A DNA stretch of 64,000 nucleotides from Sphingobium sp. (GTDB lineage: Bacteria > Pseudomonadota > Alphaproteobacteria > Sphingomonadales > Sphingomonadaceae). Each line of letters opens with the position of its first letter. The stretch's first letter is position 1. The translations under genes and the position numbers were made by a program. The notes under the pieces were generated by a model that worked only from the letters and a program-made list of their open reading frames with translations, had not been told where the DNA came from and did not search any database. The stretch covers positions 16,047 through 80,046 of the forward strand of contig JALCRK010000009.1 of assembly GCA_022652485.1 (NCBI GenBank), given 5' to 3'. Below are positions 1 through 8,686 of the stretch, one piece after another.

Positions 1-1
1 C

Positions 2-307
2 GATGCCTCCAAAGTAGCGCTGGCCTGGCTGGTGGCGCGGATGAAGCTGGGGGGAATGGAGCTGCTCGATTGCCAGTTCATGACCAGCCATCTGCAATCG
101 CTCGGCGCGATCGAGATCAGCCAGCGCCGTTACCGCGCGCTGTTGGATGCCGCGCTTTCAGGCGTTTCGCTGGTGGACGAATCGGCGCTGTTGTCTGCCG
201 GGCCAGCGGCGGCATTGGCATTCGCGCCGGACCTGTCCGCCGCCTTGACCGTGTCCGGGCCGGTCTCGGGCCAGACCATCGCACAGCTCTTGACCCAGAC
301 ATCATAG
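2..307 (+). CDS. aat: Leucyl/phenylalanyl-tRNA--protein transferase, C-terminal part
   Basis: The reading frame is open from the left edge of the window and ends at TAG, so only the last ~101 residues are present. The visible part carries the family core (LLDCQF near the start, then SLGAIEI and RYRALL) and the C-terminal IAQLLTQTS typical of sphingomonad Aat proteins. Aat transfers Leu or Phe from tRNA to proteins with N-terminal Arg or Lys, marking them for ClpS/ClpAP degradation in the cytoplasm. The gene converges on the DUF2155 gene, and the two coding regions overlap by about 178 bases. The second N-end-rule transferase, bpt, lies 5 kb away. The start is outside the window. Confidence 0.9.
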   Translation, partial: DASKVALAWLVARMKLGGMELLDCQFMTSHLQSLGAIEISQRRYRALLDAALSGVSLVDESALLSAGPAAALAFAPDLSAALTVSGPVSGQTIAQLLTQTS

Positions 308-762
308 ACCGGGTGCTGCACCACATTCCGCTCGGGCCGCTCCTTGAACAGCCAGCCGGAGAATACGCGCCGCCATTCCTCCTTGCGCGGGGTGCGGACA
401 TCGAGCTGAACGAAGGCGCCGACTTCCTTCTCGCCCTCCCACGGCGCTGTCGCCTCGCAGGCGCGCAGGCGCACGATGGCGTCTCCCACGCGGAACGCCT
501 GCCCCGGCTTCATCTGTAGATCGCGCGTCAGGCCGTTACGCTTGTTGAGGAGGCCGATCACCGCGACGCGCTGATTCATCGGCGTTATGCCCGCCATATT
601 GCCCAGCGCCTCGACCGAGAGCGGGCTGCCGTCGGCCGCCACCGGCTTGGAGGCATTGCCCTGGGGCAACTGGTTCGCGCCATCGCCGCAACCGGCAAGC
701 CCGGCGAGCAGCAGCGTCAGAGGAACCGCGGCGCGACGCAGGATCAAGCCTCCGGCGTCCAT
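130..762 (-). CDS. DUF2155 domain lipoprotein
   Basis: This is a 210-residue protein. Its N-terminus has arginines, a hydrophobic stretch and a lipobox (LAGC at about residues 22-25), so it is predicted to be a lipoprotein. Residues ~50-160 form the DUF2155 domain ([11 protein letters not shown], then the end motif [11 protein letters not shown]). The last ~50 residues are low-complexity (Ala, Ser, Glu, Pro) and are encoded antisense to the end of aat. The start overlaps the stop of the upstream NDUFA12 gene by 19 bases, suggesting coupled translation. The NDUFA12-DUF2155-aat order recurs in alphaproteobacteria (recalled from family knowledge). The biochemical role is unknown. Confidence 0.85.
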   Translation of the reverse strand: MDAGGLILRRAAVPLTLLLAGLAGCGDGANQLPQGNASKPVAADGSPLSVEALGNMAGITPMNQRVAVIGLLNKRNGLTRDLQMKPGQAFRVGDAIVRLRACEATAPWEGEKEVGAFVQLDVRTPRKEEWRRVFSGWLFKERPERNVVQHPVYDVWVKSCAMVWPETGPDTVKAADRSGANANAAAGPADNSADSSTSETPESAASNSAR

Positions 763-1139
763 GCCTCATAATCTCCGGTAGCGGCGGCGCGCGCCCCACC
801 CTTGTCGATGGAGCCACGCGGCATATAGGCGTTGGGCGTTCCAGTCTGGTTCGGGACATAGTCCTTTTCCCAGATGCGCGGCGGAGGAAGGAAGCTCTCC
901 GGCGCGCCCTCAATGCTGTGATGCAGCCAGCCATGCCACTCGGCGGGCACCCGGCTGGCGTCGTTGGGGCCGTTGTAGATCACCCAGCGGCGCGGATTGC
1001 CATCGAGCCCCTTGCCGCCTTCATAATAGACGTTGCCCATATGGTCCTCGCCGACCTTCTTGCCCTTGAGGGCCGAAAAGAGCGCGGTGCCGATGGTGGC
1101 GCCTTCCCACCAGGTGAAGATGTTCTTGAGCAGTCCCAT
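744..1139 (-). CDS. NADH:ubiquinone oxidoreductase subunit NDUFA12-like
   Basis: A 131-residue protein starting MGLLKNIFTWWEG. It matches the NDUFA12 (B17.2) accessory subunit of respiratory complex I, a small soluble protein at the membrane-arm/peripheral-arm junction. Recognisable features are GNVYYE, RRWVIYNG, PAEWHGWLHH and the C-terminal YEAWTPEA. I chose the ATG at 1139 because the family begins with this sequence; an open extension upstream to 1238 has no family similarity and runs through repeat DNA. It precedes the DUF2155 gene, overlapping it by 19 bases, so the two probably share a transcript. Confidence 0.9.
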   Translation of the reverse strand: MGLLKNIFTWWEGATIGTALFSALKGKKVGEDHMGNVYYEGGKGLDGNPRRWVIYNGPNDASRVPAEWHGWLHHSIEGAPESFLPPPRIWEKDYVPNQTGTPNAYMPRGSIDKGGARAAATGDYEAWTPEA

Positions 1140-1204
1140 GCTGCGCGGATTAGGCCGAGCGAAGCTGCTTGGCAAGAGCGGAGAACGGTACTCGCAAGCA
1201 GTCC

Positions 1205-1327
1205 CGTCATCCCGGAAGCTGATTTTCTCCAAATCCATCAGGATTTGGCCAGAAAACCAAGCTATCCGGGATCCAGGGCGAGGCGCCGTACCTGGAAGCG
1301 GGATCCCGGATCAGGTCCGGGATGACG
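1205..1327. repeat. REP-like mosaic palindrome (GTCATCCCGGA family)
   Basis: The element is bounded by CGTCATCCCGGA on the left and TCCGGGATGACG on the right, an inverted pair. Inside are a second hairpin (CCAAATCC-ATCA-GGATTTGG flanked by TTTTCT/AGAAAA) and the motif GCGGGATCCCGGATCAGG. The same modules recur at 26682-26845, 28648-28678 and 45797-45883, so this is a dispersed intergenic family. It lies between NDUFA12 and the DUF192 gene. Confidence 0.85.
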
Positions 1328-1338
1328 AAGAAAAGCGA

Positions 1339-1905
1339 TCAGGCCGGGCAGAAATTATCCATCTCCGCGCTCGGTTCCGGTTCGGCCTCGCTGGCGCACG
1401 TCCCCCAATTGACGCTATCGCCCTCCGCGATGCCGAGCCGCGCGGCATCGCCTCCTCGCAGCTCCAGCACGCCCGCGACAGGCTGCTCGGCGAACAGGGG
1501 CGTGCGGTCGTTGGGCTTGGCGCCGGCAACGAGATGCACCACCGTGCCATCCATCGCGATGAAGAGGAGATCGAGCGGCGTCGGCGTATCCTTCATCCAG
1601 AAATTCGGCATCCGCGCCGGTATCATCGGGAAGAGCATACCGTCGCCGGGTCCAAGGTCCGTGCGATGCATCAGGCCTTCCTCCTGCTCTTGCCTGCCGA
1701 GCGCAATCTCGATCGAGAGTTTGACAGGCGGCCCGCCATTCGCGCGGGTGATCACCACCGGCACCTTGGGCAGATGCTGGCCGGAGCTGGCAACGGCATC
1801 GCCTTTCGCATCCGGACCGGATGCATTTGCACCCGAATCTTGTGCTGCCGGAGAGCAGGCCGCAAGCAAAGCGCTGGCGACAAGCGCAACAAAAGACGGT
1901 CTCAT
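1339..1905 (-). CDS. DUF192 family lipoprotein
   Basis: A 188-residue protein with a lipoprotein signal (hydrophobic stretch ending LLAAC, Cys at residue 17), a ~30-residue Ala/Ser/Asp-rich linker, then a DUF192 domain from about residue 60. Family hallmarks are visible: EEGLMHRTDL, GDGMLFPM, NFWMKDTPTPLDLLFI. DUF192 proteins are small beta-rich proteins found exported or in the envelope; their activity is not established. Its ATG follows the recX stop TGA with no intervening base, so recX and this gene form an operon. The C-terminus is acidic with two Cys residues. Confidence 0.9.
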   Translation of the reverse strand: MRPSFVALVASALLAACSPAAQDSGANASGPDAKGDAVASSGQHLPKVPVVITRANGGPPVKLSIEIALGRQEQEEGLMHRTDLGPGDGMLFPMIPARMPNFWMKDTPTPLDLLFIAMDGTVVHLVAGAKPNDRTPLFAEQPVAGVLELRGGDAARLGIAEGDSVNWGTCASEAEPEPSAEMDNFCPA

Positions 1906-2457
1906 TCAGTCGCTCCGTTCGGGAAAATCGCCGGGGTCGGAATGCACCCAGGCGCGCGCGGTTCCCATATCATGACCCGCGCGCAGGAAAAGCGCCAACT
2001 GCTTCTCGCGCCGGGCGGGATCGGCCTTCTCGGCGGCATAGGGGCCGATGCGTCTGCGCCGCGCCAGCACGTCCGCAGCCTCCCATCGCCCTTCCCGCGC
2101 CTCGTCCAACGCAGGTTCGCGGTCCCCCTCCGCAACGCCATCAGCCGCCAGCGCCCCCCGTATCCGCGCCGCGCCCAGGCCACGCCGTTGCATCGAGGCG
2201 CCCTTCATGCGCGCATAGGATGCGTCGTCGAGGTAGCCCAGCTCCGCGAAACGCGTGGCCAATGCCTCCGGATCAGCCTCCGCCTCCCCTGCCCAGCCGC
2301 GCTCGCGGATCTTCCGATCGAGATAGCGCACCAGACGCGCTCCGCTGGTGGCAAACCGGCTGACATAGGCCAGCGCCAGCTCCCGCAAGGCCGCCTCGTC
2401 GAGGGCGGGCCGCTTGTTTTGAACGCCATATCGTGCCATGCGCCATTTTTGTGCCAC
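1906..2457 (-). CDS. recX: Regulatory protein RecX
   Basis: This matches RecX, the small helical protein that binds RecA filaments and moderates recombinase activity. It is 183 residues from the ATG at 2457; an internal ATG at 2439 (MARYGVQ) is an equally plausible start. Visible RecX features include ALAYVSRFATS, three-helix repeats, ELGYLDDASYARM and RRGLGAARIRGAL. recA is not nearby, as is common in alphaproteobacteria. The stop is immediately followed by the start of the DUF192 lipoprotein gene. Confidence 0.85.
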   Translation of the reverse strand: MAQKWRMARYGVQNKRPALDEAALRELALAYVSRFATSGARLVRYLDRKIRERGWAGEAEADPEALATRFAELGYLDDASYARMKGASMQRRGLGAARIRGALAADGVAEGDREPALDEAREGRWEAADVLARRRRIGPYAAEKADPARREKQLALFLRAGHDMGTARAWVHSDPGDFPERSD

Positions 2458-2538
2458 ACTCGCGTCCGAATTTGAACTTGAGTTATGCGCTAGAGACGTA
2501 AACCATAGGAAAGGCGCTACAAGCCTTCAGGTCGCGTA

Positions 2539-4335
2539 ATGAAGGGACTGATTTTGGCCGGGATCGAAACCACAGACAGTGCAGTAATGACCAGGCCGGA
2601 AAAGGCCGCAGGCAGTCTGCGCCCGCTTCCGACGCACGACGCCCTGCCGCGCCGCTTTTCCGATTTCGCAACGATGGGCGAGGCGCTCGATTATGCCGCC
2701 TCGGGCACCCGCGGGTTCAATTTCCACGATGCGCGGGGCAACCTTGCCCGCCCCTATCCCTATAGCGAGCTGCGCGCCGACGCGCTTGCCTGCGCCTATC
2801 GCCTGATCGCTCACGGCATCAAGCCGGAGGACCGGATCGCGCTGGTCGCGGAGACAGGCGTCGAGTTCGCGCAGATGTTCTTCGGCGTTATCTATGCGGG
2901 TGCATGGCCGGTGCCGCTGCCCCTCCCCACCAGCTTTGGCGGCAAGGAAAGCTATATCGACCAGCTCTCCGTCCAGCTTTCGAGCTGCGATCCCAAGATC
3001 CTGTTCTTCCCCGCCGAACTTGCCGAGATGGCGGGCGAGGCCGCGCGGCTGAACAAGGTCGAGGGGCTGGCGTTCGAGGATTTCATCGCGCGTGAAGCCG
3101 TCCCCTGCCGCCTGCCGCAGGCGCATACCGACGAGATCGCCTATCTTCAGTACAGCAGCGGCTCCACGCGCTTCCCGCATGGCGTCGCGGTGACGCACAA
3201 GGCGCTGCTGTCGAACCTTTCCGCCCATAGCCACGGCATGGAACTTCAGGACAGCGACCGCTGCATCAGCTGGCTGCCCTGGTATCATGACATGGGTCTT
3301 GTCGGCTGCTTCCTCTCGCCGGTCGCCAATCAGGTGTCGACCGACTATATGAAGACCGAGGATTTTGCGCGCCGTCCGCTCGCATGGCTCGATCTCATCA
3401 GCCGCAACGAGGGCACGACGATCAGCTATTCGCCCACCTTCGGCTATGACATCTGCGCGCGCCGCATGTCGAGCCAGACAAAGGCGTCGGATCGGTTCGA
3501 CCTCTCACGCTGGCGGCTTGCGGGCAATGGCGCGGACATGATCCGCCCGGACGTGATGCAGAGCTTCGTCGATGCATTCGCCGATGCCGGGTTCAAACCG
3601 TCCGCCTTCCTGCCGAGCTATGGCCTTGCCGAGGCGACGCTTGCCGTCACGATCATGCCTCCGGGTGAAGGCATCATGGTCGAGCTGGTGGAGGAAACGG
3701 ATCTTTCCGGCGGGGACGCCGCCGAGGGCCGTCCGCAGCGCTATCGCGCCATCGTCAACTGCGGCAAGCCGGTGAAGGACATGGTGGTCGAAATCCGCGA
3801 CGAGGATGGCTCGCTGCTCGGCGAAGGGCAGATCGGCAAGGTATGGACCACCGGACCATCCCTCATGGTCGGCTATTTCCGCGACGACGAGGCGACTGCC
3901 GCCTGCATGGTGGACGGCTGGCTCGACACCGGCGACATGGGATATATGTCCAGCGGCTATCTCTATATCGTCGGCCGCGCCAAGGACATGATCATCATCA
4001 ACGGCAAGAACCACTGGCCGCAGGATATCGAATGGGCGGTGGAGCAGCTCCCCGGCTTCAAGCAGGGCGACATCGCCGCCTTCGCGATCACCACGCCCAA
4101 TGGCGAGGAGGCGCCGGCAGTGCTCGTCCATTGCCGTACCTCGGACGATACCGAACGCGCCAGGCTGCGCGACCAGATCCGCGACCGGGTTCGCGCCATC
4201 ACCGGCATGAACTGCGTGGTGGAACTCGTACCGCCGCGTACCCTGCCGCGCACCTCATCGGGCAAATTGAGCCGCTCCAAGGCGCGCAAGCTCTATCTTG
4301 AGGGCGAAATCGTACCTTACGCCATCGCGGCATAA
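2539..4335 (+). CDS. Fatty-acyl-AMP ligase / acyl-ACP synthetase (AasR-like candidate)
   Basis: A 598-residue ANL-superfamily adenylating enzyme. The ATP loop reads YSSGSTRFPHG, with His in place of the usual Lys of PKG. Further motifs are WLPWYHDMGLVG, SYGLAEATLAV, the hinge DTGDMGYM and the C-terminal PRTLPRTSSGKLSRSK with the catalytic Lys. The DMGL and GLAEATL signatures are typical of fatty-acyl-AMP ligases, which pass the acyl group to an acyl carrier protein rather than to CoA. In Caulobacter such an enzyme (AasR) charges the dedicated ACP for ceramide synthesis. A cognate ACP and spt lie 33 kb away in this window, so that role is likely but inferred. The gene is monocistronic here. 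An in-frame ATG at 2587 is an alternative start. Confidence 0.85.
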   Translation: MKGLILAGIETTDSAVMTRPEKAAGSLRPLPTHDALPRRFSDFATMGEALDYAASGTRGFNFHDARGNLARPYPYSELRADALACAYRLIAHGIKPEDRIALVAETGVEFAQMFFGVIYAGAWPVPLPLPTSFGGKESYIDQLSVQLSSCDPKILFFPAELAEMAGEAARLNKVEGLAFEDFIAREAVPCRLPQAHTDEIAYLQYSSGSTRFPHGVAVTHKALLSNLSAHSHGMELQDSDRCISWLPWYHDMGLVGCFLSPVANQVSTDYMKTEDFARRPLAWLDLISRNEGTTISYSPTFGYDICARRMSSQTKASDRFDLSRWRLAGNGADMIRPDVMQSFVDAFADAGFKPSAFLPSYGLAEATLAVTIMPPGEGIMVELVEETDLSGGDAAEGRPQRYRAIVNCGKPVKDMVVEIRDEDGSLLGEGQIGKVWTTGPSLMVGYFRDDEATAACMVDGWLDTGDMGYMSSGYLYIVGRAKDMIIINGKNHWPQDIEWAVEQLPGFKQGDIAAFAITTPNGEEAPAVLVHCRTSDDTERARLRDQIRDRVRAITGMNCVVELVPPRTLPRTSSGKLSRSKARKLYLEGEIVPYAIAA

Positions 4336-4365
4336 CAGGCAGTTAGGCGAACATATTTTTCAGCT

Positions 4366-4386
4366 CGCGGTTCCTGGTGAACCGCG
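4366..4386 (+). terminator. Hairpin after the acyl-AMP ligase gene
   Basis: CGCGGTTC and GAACCGCG form a perfect 8-bp stem around a 5-base loop, 30 bases past the stop codon. No U-run follows, so it may act as an RNA-stabilising or rho-linked end rather than a classical intrinsic terminator. Confidence 0.4.
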
Positions 4387-4608
4387 CGGGAACGGCGTGC
4401 GTTCCGCCCGGTCGACAGGCCAAACCATGCCATAACGCCCCTGTTCCCAATTTGAACCACTCCCGCCGCTTCGGTTGGCCGCAAAGATCGCCCGCGTCAT
4501 GGAACTTCCCGGCGCAGCGGGATTTACGACTGTGATGACCGTGCGGAGACCATCACCGCTCGCCGCATGTCTCTCACCTTGCACCGCAACTGAACAGGGA
4601 CAGGAACC

Positions 4609-5367
4609 ATGCGCGTCTTTATCCGATTAGCGACCTCACTCGCTCTTGCCACCGCCTCACTCGGGGCCGCCCACGCCTCGACCTATGTGTTCGATTTTCA
4701 GGGCACTGATAACAGCACCACCTTGGGGACGACGGGCAATGCCCGCCTGGCCTCGGCGACGAGCGGGTCAACCACGCTCGATCTTCGCGCGACGGCGTGG
4801 AATTTCTCAGGCGGCTCCACGCAGGCGAGCTATCTCGGCAATTACCCGCTCGGGCTGGGCGCCAAGAACGGCGCGACCGACGAACATTTCGTCGACAGCT
4901 ACGGCTCGACCGATTTCCTCCTGCTTCAGTTCAGCCGCCCTGTCACGCTGAGCAGCGCGATCTTCAACGCCTATGGCAGCCCCAATTTTCAACAGAGCCT
5001 GAAGGATACGGATGCGAATATTCTCGTTGGCCAGCCGGGGATGCTCTGGACCGCCAATCCGTTCAGCAATGGCGCATCGCAGGCGTCCGTGCTGGGCATG
5101 TTCCCGACATCTTTCTCCTCCTATGTCACCAGCAATTCCGGCAACCCGCGCCTGCTTAACTCGGGCAACCTGAGGAGCACCTCGTGGATCATCGAGGCGG
5201 GCGGCGCAGACAATCTGATCGACGGGTTCAAGATCGGACAGGTCACCGCGAGCGCGGTGCCGGAGCCGGGCACCTGGGCGCTGATGATTCTGGGCTTCGG
5301 CGCAGTTGGTGCGGCGACGCGTTCGCGCCGCAAGGCGCGGGCTCCACGGGGCAGCCTCGCTTTTTGA
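4609..5367 (+). CDS. PEPxxWA-CTERM sorting domain protein
   Basis: A 252-residue exported protein. It has an N-terminal signal peptide (RLATSLALATASLGAAHAS), a Ser/Thr/Asn-rich body with no recognised enzyme domain, and a C-terminal sorting tail: VPEPGTWALMILGFG, a hydrophobic segment, then an Arg/Lys cluster (RSRRKAR). PEP-CTERM tails are processed by exosortase-type systems linked to exopolysaccharide; no exosortase gene is in the window. A good ribosome-binding sequence (AGGGACAGG) precedes the ATG. The body has features of a secreted or surface beta-sandwich, but the function is unknown. Confidence 0.88.
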   Translation: MRVFIRLATSLALATASLGAAHASTYVFDFQGTDNSTTLGTTGNARLASATSGSTTLDLRATAWNFSGGSTQASYLGNYPLGLGAKNGATDEHFVDSYGSTDFLLLQFSRPVTLSSAIFNAYGSPNFQQSLKDTDANILVGQPGMLWTANPFSNGASQASVLGMFPTSFSSYVTSNSGNPRLLNSGNLRSTSWIIEAGGADNLIDGFKIGQVTASAVPEPGTWALMILGFGAVGAATRSRRKARAPRGSLAF

Positions 5368-5421
5368 TTTCCGGCACTCCGGTGGTTCCGTCTGGAACGA
5401 CCGGAGGCCAAGGGTCAGAAC

Positions 5422-6264
5422 CTATTTCCGGAACAGGGCCGCGAGTTCGCGCGGTTCGATGGGCGCCGCACCATTTTCCGCCACAGGCCTCGCTGCGCGG
5501 GAGGCAACAGCTTGCCCGCGCAGTGCATCCGCTTCCTCGAAGCGCACCCAGCCGCTCGGCCCGAGCCGCTCCAGCGGCTGATATTTGACCTTGTACTGCA
5601 TCCGCCGCGAGCCCTCGACCCAGTAGCCGAGATAGACATAGGGCAGGCCGGATTTCGCCGCGCGCAGGATATGATCCATGATGATGAAGTTGCCCATGCC
5701 TGGGCGCACATCCGGGTCGGGCTCGAAGAAGCTGTAGATCATAGAGAGGCCATCGCCCTGCTTGTCGGTCAGGCAGGCGCCGACGAGCTTGCCGGGTGAG
5801 CCGTCACGCGTCGGTTCGCGATATTCGATGATGTAGCTGTCGACCGGCGAGTGCTCGACCATGTCGGCATAGTCGATCTCGTCCATCTCGGTCATCCCGC
5901 CGCCGGGATGCCGCGTGTGCAGATAGCGCCGGAGCAGCGCATATTGCTCCTCGGTCGACCACGGCTTGCAGACATTGACGACAAGGTCGCTGTTGCGCTT
6001 CAGCAGCTTGCGCTGGCTGGCATTGGGCGCAAACTCGTCGGCGACGACGCGCACGGACACACAGGCCGCGCAATCCGCACAGCTCGGGCGGTAAGCGACG
6101 TTCTGGCTGCGCCGAAACCCGATCCGGCCCAGCGCATCGTTCAGCTCATTGGCGTTGTCGCCCGAAAGCTCTGTGAAGACCTTACGTTCGCTCTTCCCCG
6201 CCAGATAGGGGCAGGGGCTGGGGCTGGTAACGAAAAAACGGGGGAAACGAAACGGCGCGGTCAA
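5422..6264 (-). CDS. bpt: Aspartate/glutamate leucyltransferase (arginyltransferase family)
   Basis: A 280-residue protein of the Bpt/Ate family, which transfers Leu from Leu-tRNA to proteins with N-terminal Asp or Glu for N-end-rule degradation. Visible signatures are [10 protein letters not shown] with its Cys, a Cys cluster (CADCAAC), [21 protein letters not shown], and [10 protein letters not shown] followed by [15 protein letters not shown] in the C-terminal GNAT-like fold. Length is close to the usual ~250-280. The last ~25 residues are an Ala/Arg-rich extension. It is transcribed away from a 150-base spacer upstream and has no operon partner. Confidence 0.93.
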   Translation of the reverse strand: MTAPFRFPRFFVTSPSPCPYLAGKSERKVFTELSGDNANELNDALGRIGFRRSQNVAYRPSCADCAACVSVRVVADEFAPNASQRKLLKRNSDLVVNVCKPWSTEEQYALLRRYLHTRHPGGGMTEMDEIDYADMVEHSPVDSYIIEYREPTRDGSPGKLVGACLTDKQGDGLSMIYSFFEPDPDVRPGMGNFIIMDHILRAAKSGLPYVYLGYWVEGSRRMQYKVKYQPLERLGPSGWVRFEEADALRGQAVASRAARPVAENGAAPIEPRELAALFRK

Positions 6265-6415
6265 CGTCTTCTCACCCTCTCATCATGAATGCGACACATG
6301 GCATTTGACTATGCCATTGCCCCTATAATGCCCAGCATCCCTCGCCATTAAAAGGGGGTTTACCACAAAAAGATTTAGGAAGCGTTTTCAGGCCTTTCGG
6401 GCGCCATACCCGCCT

Positions 6416-7723
6416 TCACCCGCGGCTGCCGCGCGGCCCCTTGCGCGTGCCGGAAATGGTCAGCCGGTCAAAGCTGTACCCGGCATCCGCCAAGGCCTGC
6501 TCCAGCGCCATTGCCGCAGCGGGATCCTTGATCTCATATTCGATCTCGGTCGTAGTGCTCTTGGCGGAGGGTACGCCGAAGATGCGCTGGTGCGCCACCT
6601 CGATGATATTGGCATCGAAGCGGGTAAAGATCCCCGCCACCTCCATCAATGCGCCCGCCTTGTCCGGCAGCACGACCGACAGCCGCCCGATCTTGCCCGA
6701 GCGGGCAAGGTTGCGCAGAATCACGTTGGCGAGGAAGCGCGGATCGATATTGCCGCCGGAGAGGACGATGCCGATGGTGCGCCCGGCAAACTCGGGGCGC
6801 GGGTTGCCATCCTTGGTCGGCAGCAAGGTCGCCAGCGCAGCCGCCCCCGCGCCCTCGACCACGGTCTTCTCGATATCGAGCAACAGCGAGATCGCGCTCT
6901 CGATGATCGATTCGTTGACGACGCGCATCTCGTCGACGAGCTGGAGCACGAATTGCGAGCTGAGCTGCCCCGGAAACTTGACCGCGATGCCCTCGGCCAG
7001 CGTATCGCCGCCACCCTCGATCTGCTTCCCAGTCTTGAGACTGTAGAGCGCGGGATAGCGGTTGGACTGCACGCCGATGACCTTGATCCCCGGTTTCAGC
7101 GCCTTCGCCGCGACCGTGCAGCCCGAGATCAGGCCGCCGCCGCCGACAGGCACCACCAGCGTATCGATCTCCGGCGCGTCCTCCAGAATTTCGAGCGCCA
7201 CCGTGCCCTGCCCCGCGATCACATCCGGGTCGTCGAACGGATGGACATAAGTGAGGCCGCGCTCCTTTTCGAGCACCCGGCTATAGGCGTTGGCCTCGTC
7301 GAAATTATCGCCGTGCAGCACCACGGTCGCGCCATGCCCCTGCGTCTGCGCGACCTTCACTGTTGGTGTGGAGGTGGGCATCACGATCGTCACCGGCAGG
7401 CCGAGCCGCGCGCCATGATAGGCGAGTCCCTGCGCATGATTCCCCGCCGAAGCGGCAATGACGCCCCGCGCTTTCGCTTCATCCGACAGCAGAAGCAGCC
7501 GGTTCAGCGCCCCACGCTCCTTGTAGGCGGCGGTGAACTGGAGGTTCTCGAACTTGAGATAGACCTTCGCGCCGACGATCTGCGAGAGCGTCTTGCTGAG
7601 CAGCGTGGGCGTGCGGACGATGGAGGGCCGAATCCGGTCATGGGCGGCACGCACGTCTTCAATCGTCACGGGCAGGCTCGCCGCCGCCGCTTCGACTTCC
7701 CGTGTGTCCATTTCCTGCGCCAT
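6416..7723 (-). CDS. ilvA: Threonine ammonia-lyase (PLP, with ACT domain)
   Basis: A 435-residue fold-type II PLP enzyme that converts threonine to 2-oxobutyrate and ammonia, the first step towards isoleucine. The PLP lysine lies in AAYKERGALNRL, the glycine-rich phosphate loop is VPVGGGGLISG, and ASAGNHAQGLAYH is the substrate loop. The last ~85 residues form a single ACT-type regulatory domain (SVVLPDKAGALMEVAGIF), as in the shorter catabolic/biosynthetic class rather than the two-ACT-domain E. coli IlvA. The name could equally be tdcB. The neighbouring oxidoreductase is divergent. Confidence 0.9.
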   Translation of the reverse strand: MAQEMDTREVEAAAASLPVTIEDVRAAHDRIRPSIVRTPTLLSKTLSQIVGAKVYLKFENLQFTAAYKERGALNRLLLLSDEAKARGVIAASAGNHAQGLAYHGARLGLPVTIVMPTSTPTVKVAQTQGHGATVVLHGDNFDEANAYSRVLEKERGLTYVHPFDDPDVIAGQGTVALEILEDAPEIDTLVVPVGGGGLISGCTVAAKALKPGIKVIGVQSNRYPALYSLKTGKQIEGGGDTLAEGIAVKFPGQLSSQFVLQLVDEMRVVNESIIESAISLLLDIEKTVVEGAGAAALATLLPTKDGNPRPEFAGRTIGIVLSGGNIDPRFLANVILRNLARSGKIGRLSVVLPDKAGALMEVAGIFTRFDANIIEVAHQRIFGVPSAKSTTTEIEYEIKDPAAAMALEQALADAGYSFDRLTISGTRKGPRGSRG

Positions 7724-7816
7724 GATACTCCCCGTCTCCCTGAATTGCGGTCGTCCGATCCCGGTCCGTGCGAAACAGCCCTAGGCGCGGACGCCCGGAA
7801 TGTCTATGCAGCGGCT

Positions 7817-8686
7817 ATGGCGAAGATAGCGTTTATAGGCCTCGGTGTCATGGGCGGACCGATGGCGGGACATCTGGCACGGGCGGGGCATCAGCTCACG
7901 GTCTTCAACCGCACCATGAGCAAGGCGTCGGCCTGGGTGGAGGCGCATGGCGGCACGCTGGCGGTGACGCCCGCGCAGGCGGCGGACGAGGCAGAGGTCG
8001 TTATCAGCTGTGTCGGCAATGACCAGGATCTTGCGTCCGTGACGCTGGGTCAGGACGGCGCCTTCCGCACCATGACGAAGGGCGCATTGTTTATCGATCA
8101 CACGACCGTTTCGGCGCGGATTGCGCGACAGCTGTTCGAGGAAGGGGAAAGCCGGGGTCTTCACTGTGTCGACGCGCCGGTCTCCGGCGGGCAATCGGGC
8201 GCGGAGAACGGCGTGCTTTCCGTCATGTGCGGCGGCACCGAACCTGCGGTGGCGGCGGCGCGGCTGGTGATGCAGAGCTATGCCGCGCGGGTGGTGCATG
8301 TGGGCGGCGCGGGCGCGGGGCAGACCACCAAGATGGTCAACCAGATCTGCATCGCGGGCGTGTTGCAGGGGCTTTCGGAAGGGCTGCGTTTCGCACAGGC
8401 GGCGGAGCTTGATCTCGACAAGGTGTTCGAGGCGATATCGGGCGGCGCGGCGCAGAGCTGGCAGATGGTCAACCGCTGGGGCAGCATGGCACAGGACTCG
8501 TTCGATTTCGGTTTTGCGGTGGACTGGATGCGCAAGGATCTCGGCCTGGCGATCGAGGAGGCGCGGGCCAATGGCGCGACCCTCCCCGTGACCGCGCTCG
8601 TCGATCAGTTTTATGCCGAGGTGCAGGCGCTTGGCGGTGGCCGGCAGGACACCAGCTCTCTGGTCCGCAGGCTCGCCAAAAAGTGA
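7817..8686 (+). CDS. NAD(P)-dependent 3-hydroxyacid dehydrogenase-family oxidoreductase
   Basis: A 289-residue protein beginning MAKIAFIGLGVMGGPMAGHL, the N-terminal dinucleotide-binding GxGxMG loop of the 3-hydroxyisobutyrate/tartronate-semialdehyde reductase family. Other family motifs are DAPVSGGQSGAENG (substrate-binding DxPVSGG) and GAGQTTKMVNQ with the catalytic Lys. I chose the ATG at 7817, because open sequence further upstream is antisense to ilvA. Substrate cannot be deduced. The stop overlaps the GTG start of the amidohydrolase-like gene (GTGA), so the two are translationally coupled. Confidence 0.9.
   Translation: MAKIAFIGLGVMGGPMAGHLARAGHQLTVFNRTMSKASAWVEAHGGTLAVTPAQAADEAEVVISCVGNDQDLASVTLGQDGAFRTMTKGALFIDHTTVSARIARQLFEEGESRGLHCVDAPVSGGQSGAENGVLSVMCGGTEPAVAAARLVMQSYAARVVHVGGAGAGQTTKMVNQICIAGVLQGLSEGLRFAQAAELDLDKVFEAISGGAAQSWQMVNRWGSMAQDSFDFGFAVDWMRKDLGLAIEEARANGATLPVTALVDQFYAEVQALGGGRQDTSSLVRRLAKK

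Noticed and set aside
4336..4608. A hidden gene in the spacer after the acyl-AMP ligase
   Set aside because: Only a hairpin and a promoter-like region are seen; the short minus-strand frame here is compositional.
6590..7816. N-terminal extension of the oxidoreductase frame at 7817
   Set aside because: The extension is antisense to ilvA and lacks similarity, while MAKIAFIGLG at 7817 is the normal family start.
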